The translations under genes and the position numbers were made by a program. The notes below the pieces were generated by a model. The model was not told the origin of the DNA. It made no database searches and was given only the letters and a program-made list of their open reading frames with translations. DNA of 39,113 bases, taken from WFZT01 sp964398355 (GTDB lineage: Bacteria; Hydrothermota; Hydrothermia; B15-G9; WFZT01). The DNA lies in assembly GCA_964398355.1 (NCBI GenBank), contig CAYNMM010000074.1:1-39113 (forward strand), written 5' to 3'. Numbering within the stretch: position 1 is the stretch's first letter; each line of letters starts with the position of its first letter. Of this stretch, positions 1 through 7,853 are shown in pieces.

Positions 1-1004
1 TCTTCTTCTTTAACTTTTCTAATAATTTTGCCTCTTCTGAAAATGACGCCCCTGCCAGGTTCAGCTGCCACGCCGATATCTGCATCTTTTGCTTCACCTG
101 GACCGTTTACTTCACACCCCATAACTGCCACCTTAATAGGTTGTTTTACATGCTGAAGTAATTTTTCCACTTCATTGACTATTTTTAAAAGGTTTACACG
201 AGTTCGTCCACAAGTAGGGCAGGAGATAAGCATGGGTCCACGTGCTCGTATTTCAAGTGCCTTCAGTATTTCCCATGCTGCCCGAACTTCTTCAACTGGA
301 TCAGCAGTCAATGAGACCCTAATTGTATCTCCGATTCCGTCAGCGAGGAGAGCACCTATGCCTATTGCAGACTTTATGATACCTGTGTACTGAGGTCCTG
401 CTTCGGTTACCCCAAGATGTAGAGGATAGTTTGTTTTTTTAGCGAGTTCTCTGTACGCTTTTATGGTAATCGGGACAGAAGCTGATTTTACTGAGATTAC
501 AATATCTGTAAAATCCTGCTCCTCAAAGTGTTTTACCCACCTGATAGCACTTTCCACCATAGCACTGGCAGTCACCCCACCATGTTTATCTATAAGGTCA
601 AGTTCAAGTGAACCCGAATTGACACCAATTCTGATGGGAGTGCCATGTTCCTTTGCAGCTCTTATTATCTCGTTTACCTTATCTTTATCACCTATATTAC
701 CAGGATTAATCCTTATTTTGTCGGCGCCAGCCTCAATAGCAGCAATTGCAAGTTTATGATTAAAATGAATATCGGCGACGAGAGGAATGTCTGGTAAAAC
801 TTTCCTGATTTCTTTGAAGGCACGTAGGTCTTTCCATGTCGGTATGGCCAGTCTGACAATTTCGCACCCAGCCTCTACGAGTCTCTCAATCTGATTTACA
901 GTTGATTCAACGTCATGAGTTTGAGTAGAGGTCATTGATTGGACAGCCACAGGGTTATCCCCACCAATTTTTACTTTCCCTATGCGGATTTCTTTAGTCT
1001 TCAT
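1..1004 (-). CDS. ispG: 4-hydroxy-3-methylbut-2-enyl diphosphate synthase (IspG/GcpE), 3' end beyond the window
   Basis: IspG reductively opens methylerythritol cyclodiphosphate to HMBPP in the MEP isoprenoid pathway, using a [4Fe-4S] cluster. My translation from the ATG at 1004 stays open to the left edge, giving 334 residues of a family usually about 350-360 long, so only a short C-terminus is missing. The N-terminal TIM-barrel part reads normally (VQSMTSTQTHD near residue 22). The C-terminal cluster domain carries SCPTCGRT with Cys262 and Cys265, then MGCEVNGPGE with Cys297 and Glu304; the spacings match the cluster ligands of E. coli IspG. The start overlaps the end of gmk by 11 nt, so it is the last visible gene of the tRNA-Leu/glmS/yicC/gmk operon. 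It supplies precursors for the polyprenyl synthase encoded elsewhere in the window. Identification is secure. Confidence 0.95.
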   Translation of the reverse strand, partial: MKTKEIRIGKVKIGGDNPVAVQSMTSTQTHDVESTVNQIERLVEAGCEIVRLAIPTWKDLRAFKEIRKVLPDIPLVADIHFNHKLAIAAIEAGADKIRINPGNIGDKDKVNEIIRAAKEHGTPIRIGVNSGSLELDLIDKHGGVTASAMVESAIRWVKHFEEQDFTDIVISVKSASVPITIKAYRELAKKTNYPLHLGVTEAGPQYTGIIKSAIGIGALLADGIGDTIRVSLTADPVEEVRAAWEILKALEIRARGPMLISCPTCGRTRVNLLKIVNEVEKLLQHVKQPIKVAVMGCEVNGPGEAKDADIGVAAEPGRGVIFRRGKIIRKVKEE

Positions 1005-1611
1005 TCTCAAGGATTTCTTTTAAATTTACTATTCTATCTTTTCTCATCCTTTCAGCAGTAATTATTGAAATAATGTTCTGTGCAGCTTTTTCCTTGATAT
1101 CGTTGATTACTATGTAATCATATTCGTATCCCCATTTCATCTCTTCCTTAGAAAGTTTCAATCGAATTTCGAGTTTTTCCTTGCTCTCAGCTCCCCGCGT
1201 TGTTAGGCGTTGTCTTAATACATTTAATGATGGTGGAATAAGGAAGATACTAACAACATCTCTACCATAGATTTTCTCAAGTGCCCTTTTGCCGTGTACA
1301 TCTATGTCCAGTATAACATCTCTACCTTTACTTAATGCCTTATCAATAGGTTCCTTAGGTGTTCCGTAATATTCACCATAAATTTTTGCCCATTCTATGA
1401 CTTTTCCTGATTTGATCCAATTTTCAAAAGTGTTGTGTGTAACAAAAATGTAGTCTTTTCCATTAATTTCTCCAGGCCGCATTTTTCGAGTGGTTGCCGA
1501 GACTGAATAAAAAATTTCAGGGCATTTCTCTCTAATAATTTTCACAATTGTTGTTTTCCCTGAGCCTGAAGGAGCTGATATTACTATAAGTATGGGGCGG
1601 CGTTTAATCAT
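994..1611 (-). CDS. gmk: Guanylate kinase
   Basis: Guanylate kinase phosphorylates GMP (and dGMP) to GDP with ATP in the cytosol. The 205-residue protein has the family's usual length. The P-loop is APSGSGKTT around residues 13-21, with Lys19 as the phosphate-binding lysine. The GMP-binding part follows (SATTRKMRPGE, then the EYYGT segment), then DIDVHGKRAL, which corresponds to the conserved segment between core and lid. The ATG at 1611 overlaps the yicC stop by 4 nt (ATGA), indicating translational coupling. In many bacteria gmk is followed by rpoZ (omega subunit); here ispG follows directly and no omega gene is visible. Confidence is high. Confidence 0.96.
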   Translation of the reverse strand: MIKRRPILIVISAPSGSGKTTIVKIIREKCPEIFYSVSATTRKMRPGEINGKDYIFVTHNTFENWIKSGKVIEWAKIYGEYYGTPKEPIDKALSKGRDVILDIDVHGKRALEKIYGRDVVSIFLIPPSLNVLRQRLTTRGAESKEKLEIRLKLSKEEMKWGYEYDYIVINDIKEKAAQNIISIITAERMRKDRIVNLKEILENED

Positions 1612-2483
1612 TCTATATTTCGCACCTGTTCCTTTATTCGTTCCACCTCCTCCCTCATTAGTATAGTATAGTGGATGACATCTACATCCACACTTTTGTT
1701 TGAAAGTGTTGTTATTTCACGATGTAATTCTTGAGAGTAAAAATCGAGTTTTCTCCCGACGGGTTCCTTAGAGTTGTTGATAATTTCGAGCATATTTTTA
1801 ACATGTGCCTTTATTCTTGTTATTTCCTCGTTTACATCGAGTTTATTAGCCCAGTATACAAGTTCAGTACTCAATCTATTTTCAAGCTGTGAATCTTCTT
1901 CAAGTTCATTTTTCAATTCATCAAAAGATTCTCTAATTTTTTCTTTCCTCTTTTCGATTTCAATCTCTTTTAACTCTTCAACTTTTTCAAGATATGTTGA
2001 GATGTTTTTCAATCTTTTTTCCAGGTCCTGCCTTATTTTCTCTCCCTCTATTTCACGTGATTTTATCATCTCATTTAGTGCAGAACCGATGAGGTCAAAA
2101 ATTTTACCATCGTCTTCCAGTTTTTCGGTCTCTTCTCTCTGGATGATACCAGGAATGTTGAGCAATCCGGAGATGTCTATTTGATAATTTCCTTCGACTT
2201 CTGTTTCTATAGTCCTAATCAATTTGTTGATAGCTCCGGTATTAACTTCGATCTCTGGTTGGTACGTGGGTAGTTTGTCGATTTTTACTTTGATCTTCAC
2301 GAGTCCTCTTGATAATTTACTTTTCACGAGGTTTCTTATTGGGGTTTCGAGATGGTCAATACAATCAGGCAGGTAAACATGAAGATCAAGGAATCTGCTA
2401 TTGAGACTCACAATCTCAACAGTGATTTTAAAATTTTCTATGTCATCCTGGGCCCTCCCGAACCCTGTCATGCTTCTAATCAT
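1608..2483 (-). CDS. yicC: YicC/YloC-family protein (endoribonuclease-type)
   Basis: The 291-residue protein opens with the family hallmark MIRSMTGFGRA and ends with the conserved DUF1732 region, in which HREITTLSNKS corresponds to the usual REINTLGSKS-like motif. The middle (about residues 150-220) is rich in charged residues and predicted to be long coiled helices. Members of this family have been described as stress-related endoribonucleases; the exact substrate here is unknown. The ATG at 2483 overlaps the glmS stop codon by 4 nt and the gene's own stop overlaps gmk. yicC next to gmk is a very common arrangement in bacteria, which supports the assignment. I see nothing odd in length or composition. 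Confidence 0.92.
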   Translation of the reverse strand: MIRSMTGFGRAQDDIENFKITVEIVSLNSRFLDLHVYLPDCIDHLETPIRNLVKSKLSRGLVKIKVKIDKLPTYQPEIEVNTGAINKLIRTIETEVEGNYQIDISGLLNIPGIIQREETEKLEDDGKIFDLIGSALNEMIKSREIEGEKIRQDLEKRLKNISTYLEKVEELKEIEIEKRKEKIRESFDELKNELEEDSQLENRLSTELVYWANKLDVNEEITRIKAHVKNMLEIINNSKEPVGRKLDFYSQELHREITTLSNKSVDVDVIHYTILMREEVERIKEQVRNIE

Positions 2484-4303
2484 TCTACTGTCACACTCTT
2501 TGCAAGATTTCGGGGTTTATCAACGTCACAATTCCTTAGAACAGCAATGTGATACGCCAATAATTGTAAAGGAATTATCGACAAAATTGGAGTAAAAATT
2601 TCAAATGTTTCAGGGACATAAATGATTTCTTCACCAAAATCTCTAACTTTTTCATCGCCTTCCGTGGCAACTATTATAATTCTGCCTCCTCTTGCCCTAA
2701 CTTCCTGGATGTTTGAGATAGTTTTTGAATACACTGAGGTACGAGGGGCAATAACTACAACAGGGAGCTCCTCATCAACAAGCGCTATAGGACCGTGTTT
2801 CATCTCCCCCGCTGCGTATCCAGTCGCATGTATATACGAAATTTCCTTCAGTTTTAATGCTCCCTCAAGAGCTGTGGGATAGTTTATACCTCTTCCAAGG
2901 AACATGAAATTGTTTGCGTTGTAAAATTTTTCCGCAATATGTTGAATTTGTGCCTCTTTTGCCAGTATGCTCCTCATTTTCTCGGGCAATTTTTTTAACT
3001 CATTCACATAATCTTCGAGTTGATCATCCGGTATGAATCCCTTTAGATATCCAATTTCAAGGGACAACAGAGCAAGTATCAAAAGTTGAGCCGTGTAGGC
3101 TTTCGTTGATGCTACACCAATTTCCGGTCCAGCATTTATATAAACTACATAGTCTGACTCCCGGGCAATAGTGCTTTCCTGAACATTAACGATGGACAAA
3201 ACATCAAGTCCGTTTGCTTTTGCGAGTCTGACCCCTGCGAGTGTATCAGCTGTTTCCCCTGATTGGCTTATTGCAACCACAAGCGTGCGAGGATCAAAAA
3301 CCGGATTTTTATACCTGAATTCAGAGGAATATTCTGCAACACTCTTAATTCTTGCAAGATTTTGTAGCATGTAAGTACCTATCATCCCGGCGTGCAGTGA
3401 GGTTCCTGAGGCCTGTATAAAAAATTCATTTTTGTTCAAAAGAATCCTGCGAAGATTAAAATCTTTGAGAATTTGAGGCTCACCAGATTTGATGTAACTT
3501 GCTATATTTTTGACAAATACCTTTGGCTGCTCATGTATTTCTTTCAGCATGTAGTGTGGGAAACCTTCCTTTTCGACCATATCAGCTTCCCATGTCACCA
3601 CAGTCACATCTTTATTTTTCTCTTTTCCCTCGAAATCGTAAATTTTGTATGAATTTTGGGATGCAACAACAACTTCTCCATCTTCAAGAGGGATTATTCT
3701 TTTTGTATGCGATAATAGTGCGGGGATATCAGATGCAAAAAGCATTTCGTTATTTCCAACACCAAGGATTAATGGAGAAGCCATTCTTACACCGATAATC
3801 TTATCCGGTTCTTGGGTGGAGATAACAACAAAAGCAAAAGCTCCATGTAATTTTTTCACCGTTTTTAAGACTGCTTTGAAAAGATTACCATCATAAAACT
3901 CTTCGATTAAATGTGGAATAACCTCACTGTCAGTTTCTGATTTAAAATTGTGACCTTTGGATATAAGCTCCTCTTTCAATTCGATGTAATTTTCTATAAT
4001 ACCATTATGTACAACGGCAATTGTATTTGTACAATCTGTGTGTGGATGAGCATTTTCATCTGTGACTTTTCCGTGGGTCGCCCATCTGGTGTGACCAATA
4101 CCAACATTTCCCCTGATTGGTCTACCGTTTACAAGGGAATATAAATCGACAATCCTTCCCTTCTTTTTTCTAAGAAAGAGTTTACCTTCATGAATAGCTG
4201 CAATACCAGCAGAGTCGTAACCCCTGTATTCAAGTTTTTCGAGGCCTACGAGTATAACTGAATCAACGTCTTTGTTTCCAATATACCCAACAATTCCACA
4301 CAT
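2480..4303 (-). CDS. glmS: Glutamine--fructose-6-phosphate aminotransferase (isomerizing)
   Basis: GlmS makes glucosamine-6-phosphate from fructose-6-phosphate and glutamine, the first step toward UDP-GlcNAc for peptidoglycan and lipid A. The start must be the ATG at 4303, because the glutaminase nucleophile is the Cys directly after Met (MCGIVGYIGN); this gives 607 residues, as in known GlmS. A GGGAGGGG ribosome site lies just upstream. A longer open frame runs back through the tRNA gene but is not real. Visible landmarks are EYRGYDSAG and HTRWATHG in the glutaminase half, then two SIS domains (QASGTSLHAG, SQSGETADT, and the second near GRGINYPTALEGALKLKE), and the C-terminal DKPRNLAKSVTVE. 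The gene lies 32 nt after tRNA-Leu and overlaps yicC by 4 nt. No glmS ribozyme is visible in the short leader. Confidence 0.97.
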   Translation of the reverse strand: MCGIVGYIGNKDVDSVILVGLEKLEYRGYDSAGIAAIHEGKLFLRKKKGRIVDLYSLVNGRPIRGNVGIGHTRWATHGKVTDENAHPHTDCTNTIAVVHNGIIENYIELKEELISKGHNFKSETDSEVIPHLIEEFYDGNLFKAVLKTVKKLHGAFAFVVISTQEPDKIIGVRMASPLILGVGNNEMLFASDIPALLSHTKRIIPLEDGEVVVASQNSYKIYDFEGKEKNKDVTVVTWEADMVEKEGFPHYMLKEIHEQPKVFVKNIASYIKSGEPQILKDFNLRRILLNKNEFFIQASGTSLHAGMIGTYMLQNLARIKSVAEYSSEFRYKNPVFDPRTLVVAISQSGETADTLAGVRLAKANGLDVLSIVNVQESTIARESDYVVYINAGPEIGVASTKAYTAQLLILALLSLEIGYLKGFIPDDQLEDYVNELKKLPEKMRSILAKEAQIQHIAEKFYNANNFMFLGRGINYPTALEGALKLKEISYIHATGYAAGEMKHGPIALVDEELPVVVIAPRTSVYSKTISNIQEVRARGGRIIIVATEGDEKVRDFGEEIIYVPETFEIFTPILSIIPLQLLAYHIAVLRNCDVDKPRNLAKSVTVE

Positions 4304-4335
4304 TTGCTCATTCCCCTCCCTGGAGAGATTTTTTA

Positions 4336-4420
4336 TGCCGGAGGAGGGATTCGAACCCTCACGGTATTTGGTACCAGCGGATTTTGAATCCGCCGCGTCT
4401 TCCAGTTCCGCCACTCCGGC
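4336..4420 (-). tRNA. tRNA-Leu, anticodon CAA
   Basis: The minus strand folds as an 85-nt class II tRNA. The acceptor stem pairs GCCGGAG with CTCCGGC, followed by discriminator A. The D-stem is GCG/CGC. The anticodon stem GCGGA/TCCGC encloses the loop TTCAAAA, which gives anticodon CAA (reads UUG). There is a long variable arm (GGTA pairs with TACC), and the T arm is GAGGG-TTCGAAT-CCCTC. Long variable arm, CAA anticodon and A73 all agree with leucine. The 3' CCA is not encoded. The tRNA lies 32 nt upstream of glmS with no terminator between them, so the two are probably on one transcript. Confidence 0.97.
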
Positions 4421-4435
4421 ATTTCAGTGATATTT

Positions 4436-4464
4436 ATTATCGTTTATGTACTCTCCACTGTCAA
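4436..4464 (-). promoter_or_regulatory. Sigma-70-type promoter for tRNA-Leu/glmS operon
   Basis: Reading the minus strand, a perfect -35 TTGACA (4464-4459) is followed by a 17-nt spacer and -10 GATAAT (4441-4436, one mismatch to consensus). The predicted transcription start is near 4429, about 8 nt before the tRNA 5' end. The suspected MITE-like element ends just upstream of the -35 box. Confidence 0.8.
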
Positions 4465-4465
4465 C

Positions 4466-4854
4466 ACTGTGGTAGAAAGGGTGTTCGAAAAAAATATTTT
4501 ACGGTGATCACTTCTCCTCTTGCTTTGCAGAAAAACTCTCTTTGTTTCTCCTCCAGCTTGCGAGAAGATCCACCTACAACATCCCTCCCCACTTCGTTTA
4601 ACGGATTGCATCCGACCTCCCCTCCCGCAAGCGGGAGGGGAGGTCTGGGTGGGCAAAAGCCCACTCATTGCTCCCCCTATCAAGTCTGCTTTTTCAGCCC
4701 TGTCCTCAAATCTCTCCCTCAAACCGAAGCTTTGTGGAAGAGATTTGAAAAGAATTCGCTTCCACGGTGCTAAAAGCACTGTCGAAGAGAAGCTAAAAAA
4801 TTACGTTCCTCCTTTATTCAAAGCATTTTTTTTCGAAAAACCTCATACTGTGGT
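4466..4854. repeat. MITE-like element with 8-bp flanking direct repeats (putative)
   Basis: An exact 8-bp direct repeat, ACTGTGGT, occurs at 4466-4473 and 4847-4854. Just inside it the ends carry imperfect inverted repeats: the left has GGTGTTCGAAAAAAAT and the right, read in reverse complement, has GGTTTTTCGAAAAAAAAT. The 373 bp between them contains a perfect GC-rich palindrome and further nested short inverted repeats (CAAATCTCT at 4707-4715 with AGAGATTTG at 4739-4747), and no convincing coding frame. This layout is that of a non-autonomous miniature transposable element with a target-site duplication. The repeats were found by eye and the terminal repeats are imperfect, so this remains a hypothesis. 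Confidence 0.4.
4615..4644. repeat. GC-rich perfect palindrome (REP-like)
   Basis: Two perfect 14-nt arms, ACCTCCCCTCCCGC and its reverse complement, are separated by AA, so the DNA or RNA can form a 13-bp hairpin with a CAAG loop. It is followed by GGTGGGC-like sequence. From memory, palindromes of the CCCTCCCGCAAGCGGGAGGG type occur as dispersed intergenic repeats in many bacterial genomes. It is far from any stop codon, so it is unlikely to be a simple terminator. Confidence 0.7.
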
Positions 4855-5270
4855 GAAGACTGTTCTTAAAATTTTCCAGAAGTTTTTAAGATTAGGGCTA
4901 ATATCAATTTTTCTCATACTTGCGGAGGAAGTATTAATCGAAAGGTGCAAACCTTTTGACTATCCTTTCTCCATGCCATTTCCCATTGCTCAGGAGTTAA
5001 AGATTCTTTTTTGACTACTTCATTGAGAAGTGGAGATAAATATTTACAGGAATTACCGTTACCATTAGGGGACTCATCAAATTCTTGGAATTTTCTGTCT
5101 TACAAAAAAAGGATGTGGGGTGGTCAGTCTGATCTTACAACAAAATGCATTTACTCGACCAGAAATTGCAAATTGCAAGTGAATATACATTCCAGTAGAA
5201 ATTTACAATACAGGTTGAAAAAAATAACTTTGGAATTTGTCGTTTCAAGCCATTTCCATTTGTTGATTTG
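4855..5270. other. Intergenic stretch upstream of the pilin gene
   Basis: Apart from the weak minus-strand remnant, I see no gene here. A tandem AAATTGC-AAATTGC-AA unit at about 5163-5178 lies roughly 100 nt upstream of the sigma-54 -24 element. That is the usual distance for an enhancer-binding-protein site, but no specific activator site can be named from sequence alone. Confidence 0.4.
4914..5099 (-). pseudogene. Possible gene remnant (61-codon open frame without a start)
   Basis: On the minus strand an open frame of 61 codons ends with TGA at 4916-4914. Its translation has a protein-like stretch (ESLTPEQWEMAWRKD, then FRLILPPQV), but there is no convincing start codon or ribosome site, and a TAA lies immediately upstream. 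Its TGA overlaps an ATG (ATGA) that opens a 24-codon frame running into the edge of the suspected MITE. Overlapping stop/start codons are typical of genuine genes in this window. I do not recognise a family. It could be a decayed gene or chance. Confidence 0.25.
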
Positions 5271-5286
5271 TGGCAGGAAAATTGCA
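5271..5286 (+). promoter_or_regulatory. Sigma-54 (RpoN) -24/-12 promoter of the pilin gene
   Basis: TGGCAGGAAAATTGCA matches the sigma-54 consensus TGGCACGN4TTGCA at every fixed position except one (C to G in the -24 element), with the required GG-to-GC spacing. The start would be near 5297, leaving a leader of about 35 nt with AGGAGG at 5321-5326. RpoN-dependent transcription of pilA is established in Pseudomonas, Myxococcus and Geobacter. A weaker sigma-70 reading (TTGATT, 19 nt, TATATA) overlaps. Confidence 0.75.
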
Positions 5287-5333
5287 GTATATAAAAGTAG
5301 AAAATAAAAGTTATTTAAAAAGGAGGTTGAATG

Positions 5334-5900
5334 ATGAGACGCATAACAAAAAAAGATAAAGGTTTCACATTGGTGGAGCTCATGATTGTGGTCGCCATCA
5401 TTGCTATTCTGGCGGCCATTGCAATTCCACAGTACAGGAAATTCCAGTTAAGAGCAAAGACTGCTGAGGCAAAAACAAATATTGGGGCAATTGCAACCGC
5501 TGAAGAGGCATTTGCAGGCGAGCACGGTGTATATGTTCTCTGTGCATCTGACCCAAGCTCGAGACCAAGCCCAAGAAAGAGAGCATGGCAGACACCCGCT
5601 AATAATCAGAGCTTCAGTCTGATCGGCTTTAAACCAGCTGGTGATGTTTATTATAGCTATGCTGTGAGAGCGGGAAATACAGGTGCGATTCATGGCGGGA
5701 TTAACTATAGAACGTACACGTCCATGGATAACAACGGAAACTTCAGAAATGCTCAAGCAGTACATGATGGAACAGTTGACATAACGATTTATGCAACAGG
5801 TGATCTTGATGGTGATGGTAACTACGCAACCTTCAGAAGAACGGATGAGTCAACAGAGATTCTTCCATATCCTGGTGGAGCCGGTGTATCTGAATTCTAA
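5334..5900 (+). CDS. pilA: Type IV major pilin (PilA-like)
   Basis: The product is a class III-leader prepilin: a short basic leader ending in KG, cut before Phe, then FTLVELMIVVAIIAILAAIA, with Glu5 of the mature protein present. This hydrophobic helix anchors the subunit in the inner membrane before assembly. The globular part (about 150 residues) ends with a TGDLDGDGNYATF motif, like the DLDGDG-type segment near the C-terminus of delta-proteobacterial major pilins. Only one Cys is seen, so the classical C-terminal disulfide loop is absent. Two in-frame ATGs exist at 5331 and 5334; AGGAGG lies 4 nt from the first and 7 nt from the second, so I prefer the second. No other pilus gene is in the window. 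A sigma-54 promoter precedes it and a strong hairpin follows the stop by 12 nt. Confidence 0.9.
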   Translation: MRRITKKDKGFTLVELMIVVAIIAILAAIAIPQYRKFQLRAKTAEAKTNIGAIATAEEAFAGEHGVYVLCASDPSSRPSPRKRAWQTPANNQSFSLIGFKPAGDVYYSYAVRAGNTGAIHGGINYRTYTSMDNNGNFRNAQAVHDGTVDITIYATGDLDGDGNYATFRRTDESTEILPYPGGAGVSEF

Positions 5901-5912
5901 AAAGGTTTAATA

Positions 5913-5945
5913 GAGGGGGCGCCTCGCATTGCGAGGCGCCCCCTC
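5913..5945. terminator. Bidirectional hairpin terminator
   Basis: A perfect 15-bp stem (GAGGGGGCGCCTCGC with its complement) encloses the loop ATT, between the pilin stop (5900) and the convergent gene's stop (5950). The flanking sequence is T-rich on both strands (TTCTATTTT on plus; AACCTTTTTAG on minus) without a compact U-tract. Confidence 0.85.
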
Positions 5946-5949
5946 CCTT

Positions 5950-7698
5950 CTATTTTAGTACCATAAATTTTCTCACACCATTAACCCTTCCACCCTTAAT
6001 TCTCAGGTAATAGATTCCATTTCTCAAATCTCCCACATAGATTTTGCTTTCACCATTAAAAATTTCAAACTCTCTTATCATTCTCCCCGTTATATCATAT
6101 ATTTCCGCTTTTGTTTTTTCCCCTGGACAATTGGATTCCACCATCAGAAATTTCCTGACTATACTTTTTCTAAAGGTTATAATTTCTGAACCTCCGTTTC
6201 TCGATTCATCGATTTCGAGAGTCGGAATAGGATTTAGACCAGTCCAGTAGAAGTCATCCAGATACCACCCAGATGCGGTGTTTGACCTACCAGATTTAAC
6301 ATGGAATGCTATTGTTATTGTATCATCAATTTCCAAAGTAGGAAGTACAAAGAGTGCAGGACTCCAGCTTCCTATTGTTCCGGTGAATCCATCTTGAGAT
6401 AGTGCAAATACATAACTTGTGTAACCTCCTTCTGGATATAAAAGTTCCCATGAGGTTGTGTCATGATTTATTGTAAAGAGAACATTACCCCCATCCATTC
6501 TCCTTTCAAAGTTGAACCACTGAAAGAATCCAAAAGCAGCGTTTGAGTCGGTGACAATATAGTCCCCAATTAACCAGAGATTTGCATAATTAGGATAATT
6601 CCCGTTGAGATATGTTCCCCAAACTCTGGTACCGGAGTGGGCACCTGGAGGCCCAACTGCAGGAGTTCCCCACTGCCAGCCTCCTGATGAATAGAAGTTT
6701 CCACTGTCTGCTTCAAAATCATTATGAAAGGCAGGGACCATAAAATTAAATCTGATAGTGTCGTTCTGTGGATTTTCATCCCCGTTAATGAACGTTCTTA
6801 CTATCATCTCATATACCCCATTTGTGTCGATGATTACAGGAGTGAAATTCACAGTATCAATAGTGTATGGTGGGATGTTGTTAACATTTAAACTTTGCGA
6901 AATAATTGTTGTATCACCCAGTATATTGAGAAAAACCGTAAAGGATGAAGTGTCTGAACCAGCGTTTAGTACTTCAACTTCTGGTGTAAAACTTTCTCCA
7001 ATGTTTACAATCGGGGAAGATGGTGCTAAAATAGCCGTTGGAAGAACATCAACGATCTGGACGTTTGTAGGACGTGAGAAAACGATTGTGAGGCTATCGT
7101 GAGGGAGGATAGGATTTCCATTCACTGTATATTGTAGGTAGTATCCGTTTGTCCCATTTCCCCCCTGTATCCCAATTGTTGAAGAGTTAATAGGTGGATT
7201 TAAATATTTGTAGCTAAAGATAATATCACCGGAGTGGAAGAGTATCACTTCAAAAGTATAGGGACCTCCTGTTCGATAATGCATCACTGAGTCCCATTGT
7301 ACAACAAAAGCATCGAGGGTGGTATCATAAAAAGTATATATGTGACCTCCTGTAGCGGGATTTAAATCATCCCACCATGGGGATATAAGGTTCTCAACAT
7401 TAGATGCTGGTAGAGGAATGTTGGAAGCTCCTCGCGTATTTGTGGATGTTAAATAACCGTTTGATACAACGTAGATATTACGCAATGTTTGTCTGTAAAA
7501 TGGGAATGGGAAAGGTAAATTCACAAGCCTGTTATCATCATCAGCAAGTTCAATGGTATCACCGCTGGATGCATCTATCCATATAAATTCAGAACCTCCT
7601 GTGGTGTCAGAATCAATAAACCTGTAGCCGAATGAATCTACTCCGGTGTGACTGGATGTCAAAAAAAACATGGAGAGAACCATAAGAAAGAGATTCAT
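5950..7698 (-). CDS. Secreted multidomain protein with T9SS type A sorting tail
   Basis: The 582-residue product starts with a signal peptide (MNLFLMVLSMFFLTSSHTG). Residues of about 30-200 form a beta-rich region with VVSNGYL and ISPWWDDLNP, reminiscent of nidogen-like extracellular domains. About 205-320 resembles a CARDB-type Ig-like domain. About 320-480 resembles a concanavalin/MAM-like domain (WQWGTP, SGWYLDDF). The last 75 residues (AEIYDITGRMIREF, NGIYYLRIKGG, RKFMVLK) match the Por secretion system C-terminal sorting tail. It is therefore probably exported by Sec and then moved across the outer membrane by a type IX system. I see no catalytic motif; an adhesive or structural role is inferred. 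The ATG at 7698 sits 6-7 nt after GGAGG; an upstream in-frame TTG at 7704 abuts the ribosome site and is rejected. Confidence 0.75.
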   Translation of the reverse strand: MNLFLMVLSMFFLTSSHTGVDSFGYRFIDSDTTGGSEFIWIDASSGDTIELADDDNRLVNLPFPFPFYRQTLRNIYVVSNGYLTSTNTRGASNIPLPASNVENLISPWWDDLNPATGGHIYTFYDTTLDAFVVQWDSVMHYRTGGPYTFEVILFHSGDIIFSYKYLNPPINSSTIGIQGGNGTNGYYLQYTVNGNPILPHDSLTIVFSRPTNVQIVDVLPTAILAPSSPIVNIGESFTPEVEVLNAGSDTSSFTVFLNILGDTTIISQSLNVNNIPPYTIDTVNFTPVIIDTNGVYEMIVRTFINGDENPQNDTIRFNFMVPAFHNDFEADSGNFYSSGGWQWGTPAVGPPGAHSGTRVWGTYLNGNYPNYANLWLIGDYIVTDSNAAFGFFQWFNFERRMDGGNVLFTINHDTTSWELLYPEGGYTSYVFALSQDGFTGTIGSWSPALFVLPTLEIDDTITIAFHVKSGRSNTASGWYLDDFYWTGLNPIPTLEIDESRNGGSEIITFRKSIVRKFLMVESNCPGEKTKAEIYDITGRMIREFEIFNGESKIYVGDLRNGIYYLRIKGGRVNGVRKFMVLK

Positions 7699-7720
7699 AC
7701 TCAACCTCCTTTTGGAGGGG

Positions 7721-7750
7721 ATTATATAATTTATCAGCCCAAATTATCAA
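7721..7750 (-). promoter_or_regulatory. Sigma-70-type promoter for the T9SS-cargo gene
   Basis: On the minus strand -35 TTGATA (7750-7745), an 18-nt spacer and a perfect -10 TATAAT (7726-7721) precede an AAGGAGG ribosome site and the ATG at 7698. The predicted start is near 7714, a leader of about 16 nt. Confidence 0.75.
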
Positions 7751-7853
7751 CGACAGAGCAATTTTTGATCCACATTCCTTCCGTAAGTAAGTTTTTTATG
7801 GGAAAGTAAAGACATCCTTGATCTAATCTGTAAGGATTGGTGGCAGAAGAAGT

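Noticed and set aside
2660..4303. A glmS ribozyme/riboswitch
   Set aside because: The leader between tRNA-Leu and glmS is only 32 nt, too short for the ribozyme.
4304..4414. N-terminal extension of the glmS frame through the tRNA gene
   Set aside because: It overlaps a well-folded tRNA-Leu and would bury the essential N-terminal Cys nucleophile; the ATG at 4303 has a good ribosome site.
4444..5307. Several 60-164-codon open frames on both strands (for example 4444-4779 minus, 4520-5014 plus, 5011-5307 plus)
   Set aside because: They cross palindromic repeats, have low-complexity or Pro/Gly-rich translations, lack ribosome sites and resemble no family.
7705..7718. CCTCC-TTTT-GGAGG hairpin that could hide the ribosome site of the T9SS-cargo gene
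   Set aside because: With the promoter at 7721-7750 transcription starts near 7714, so one arm would mostly not be in the mRNA.
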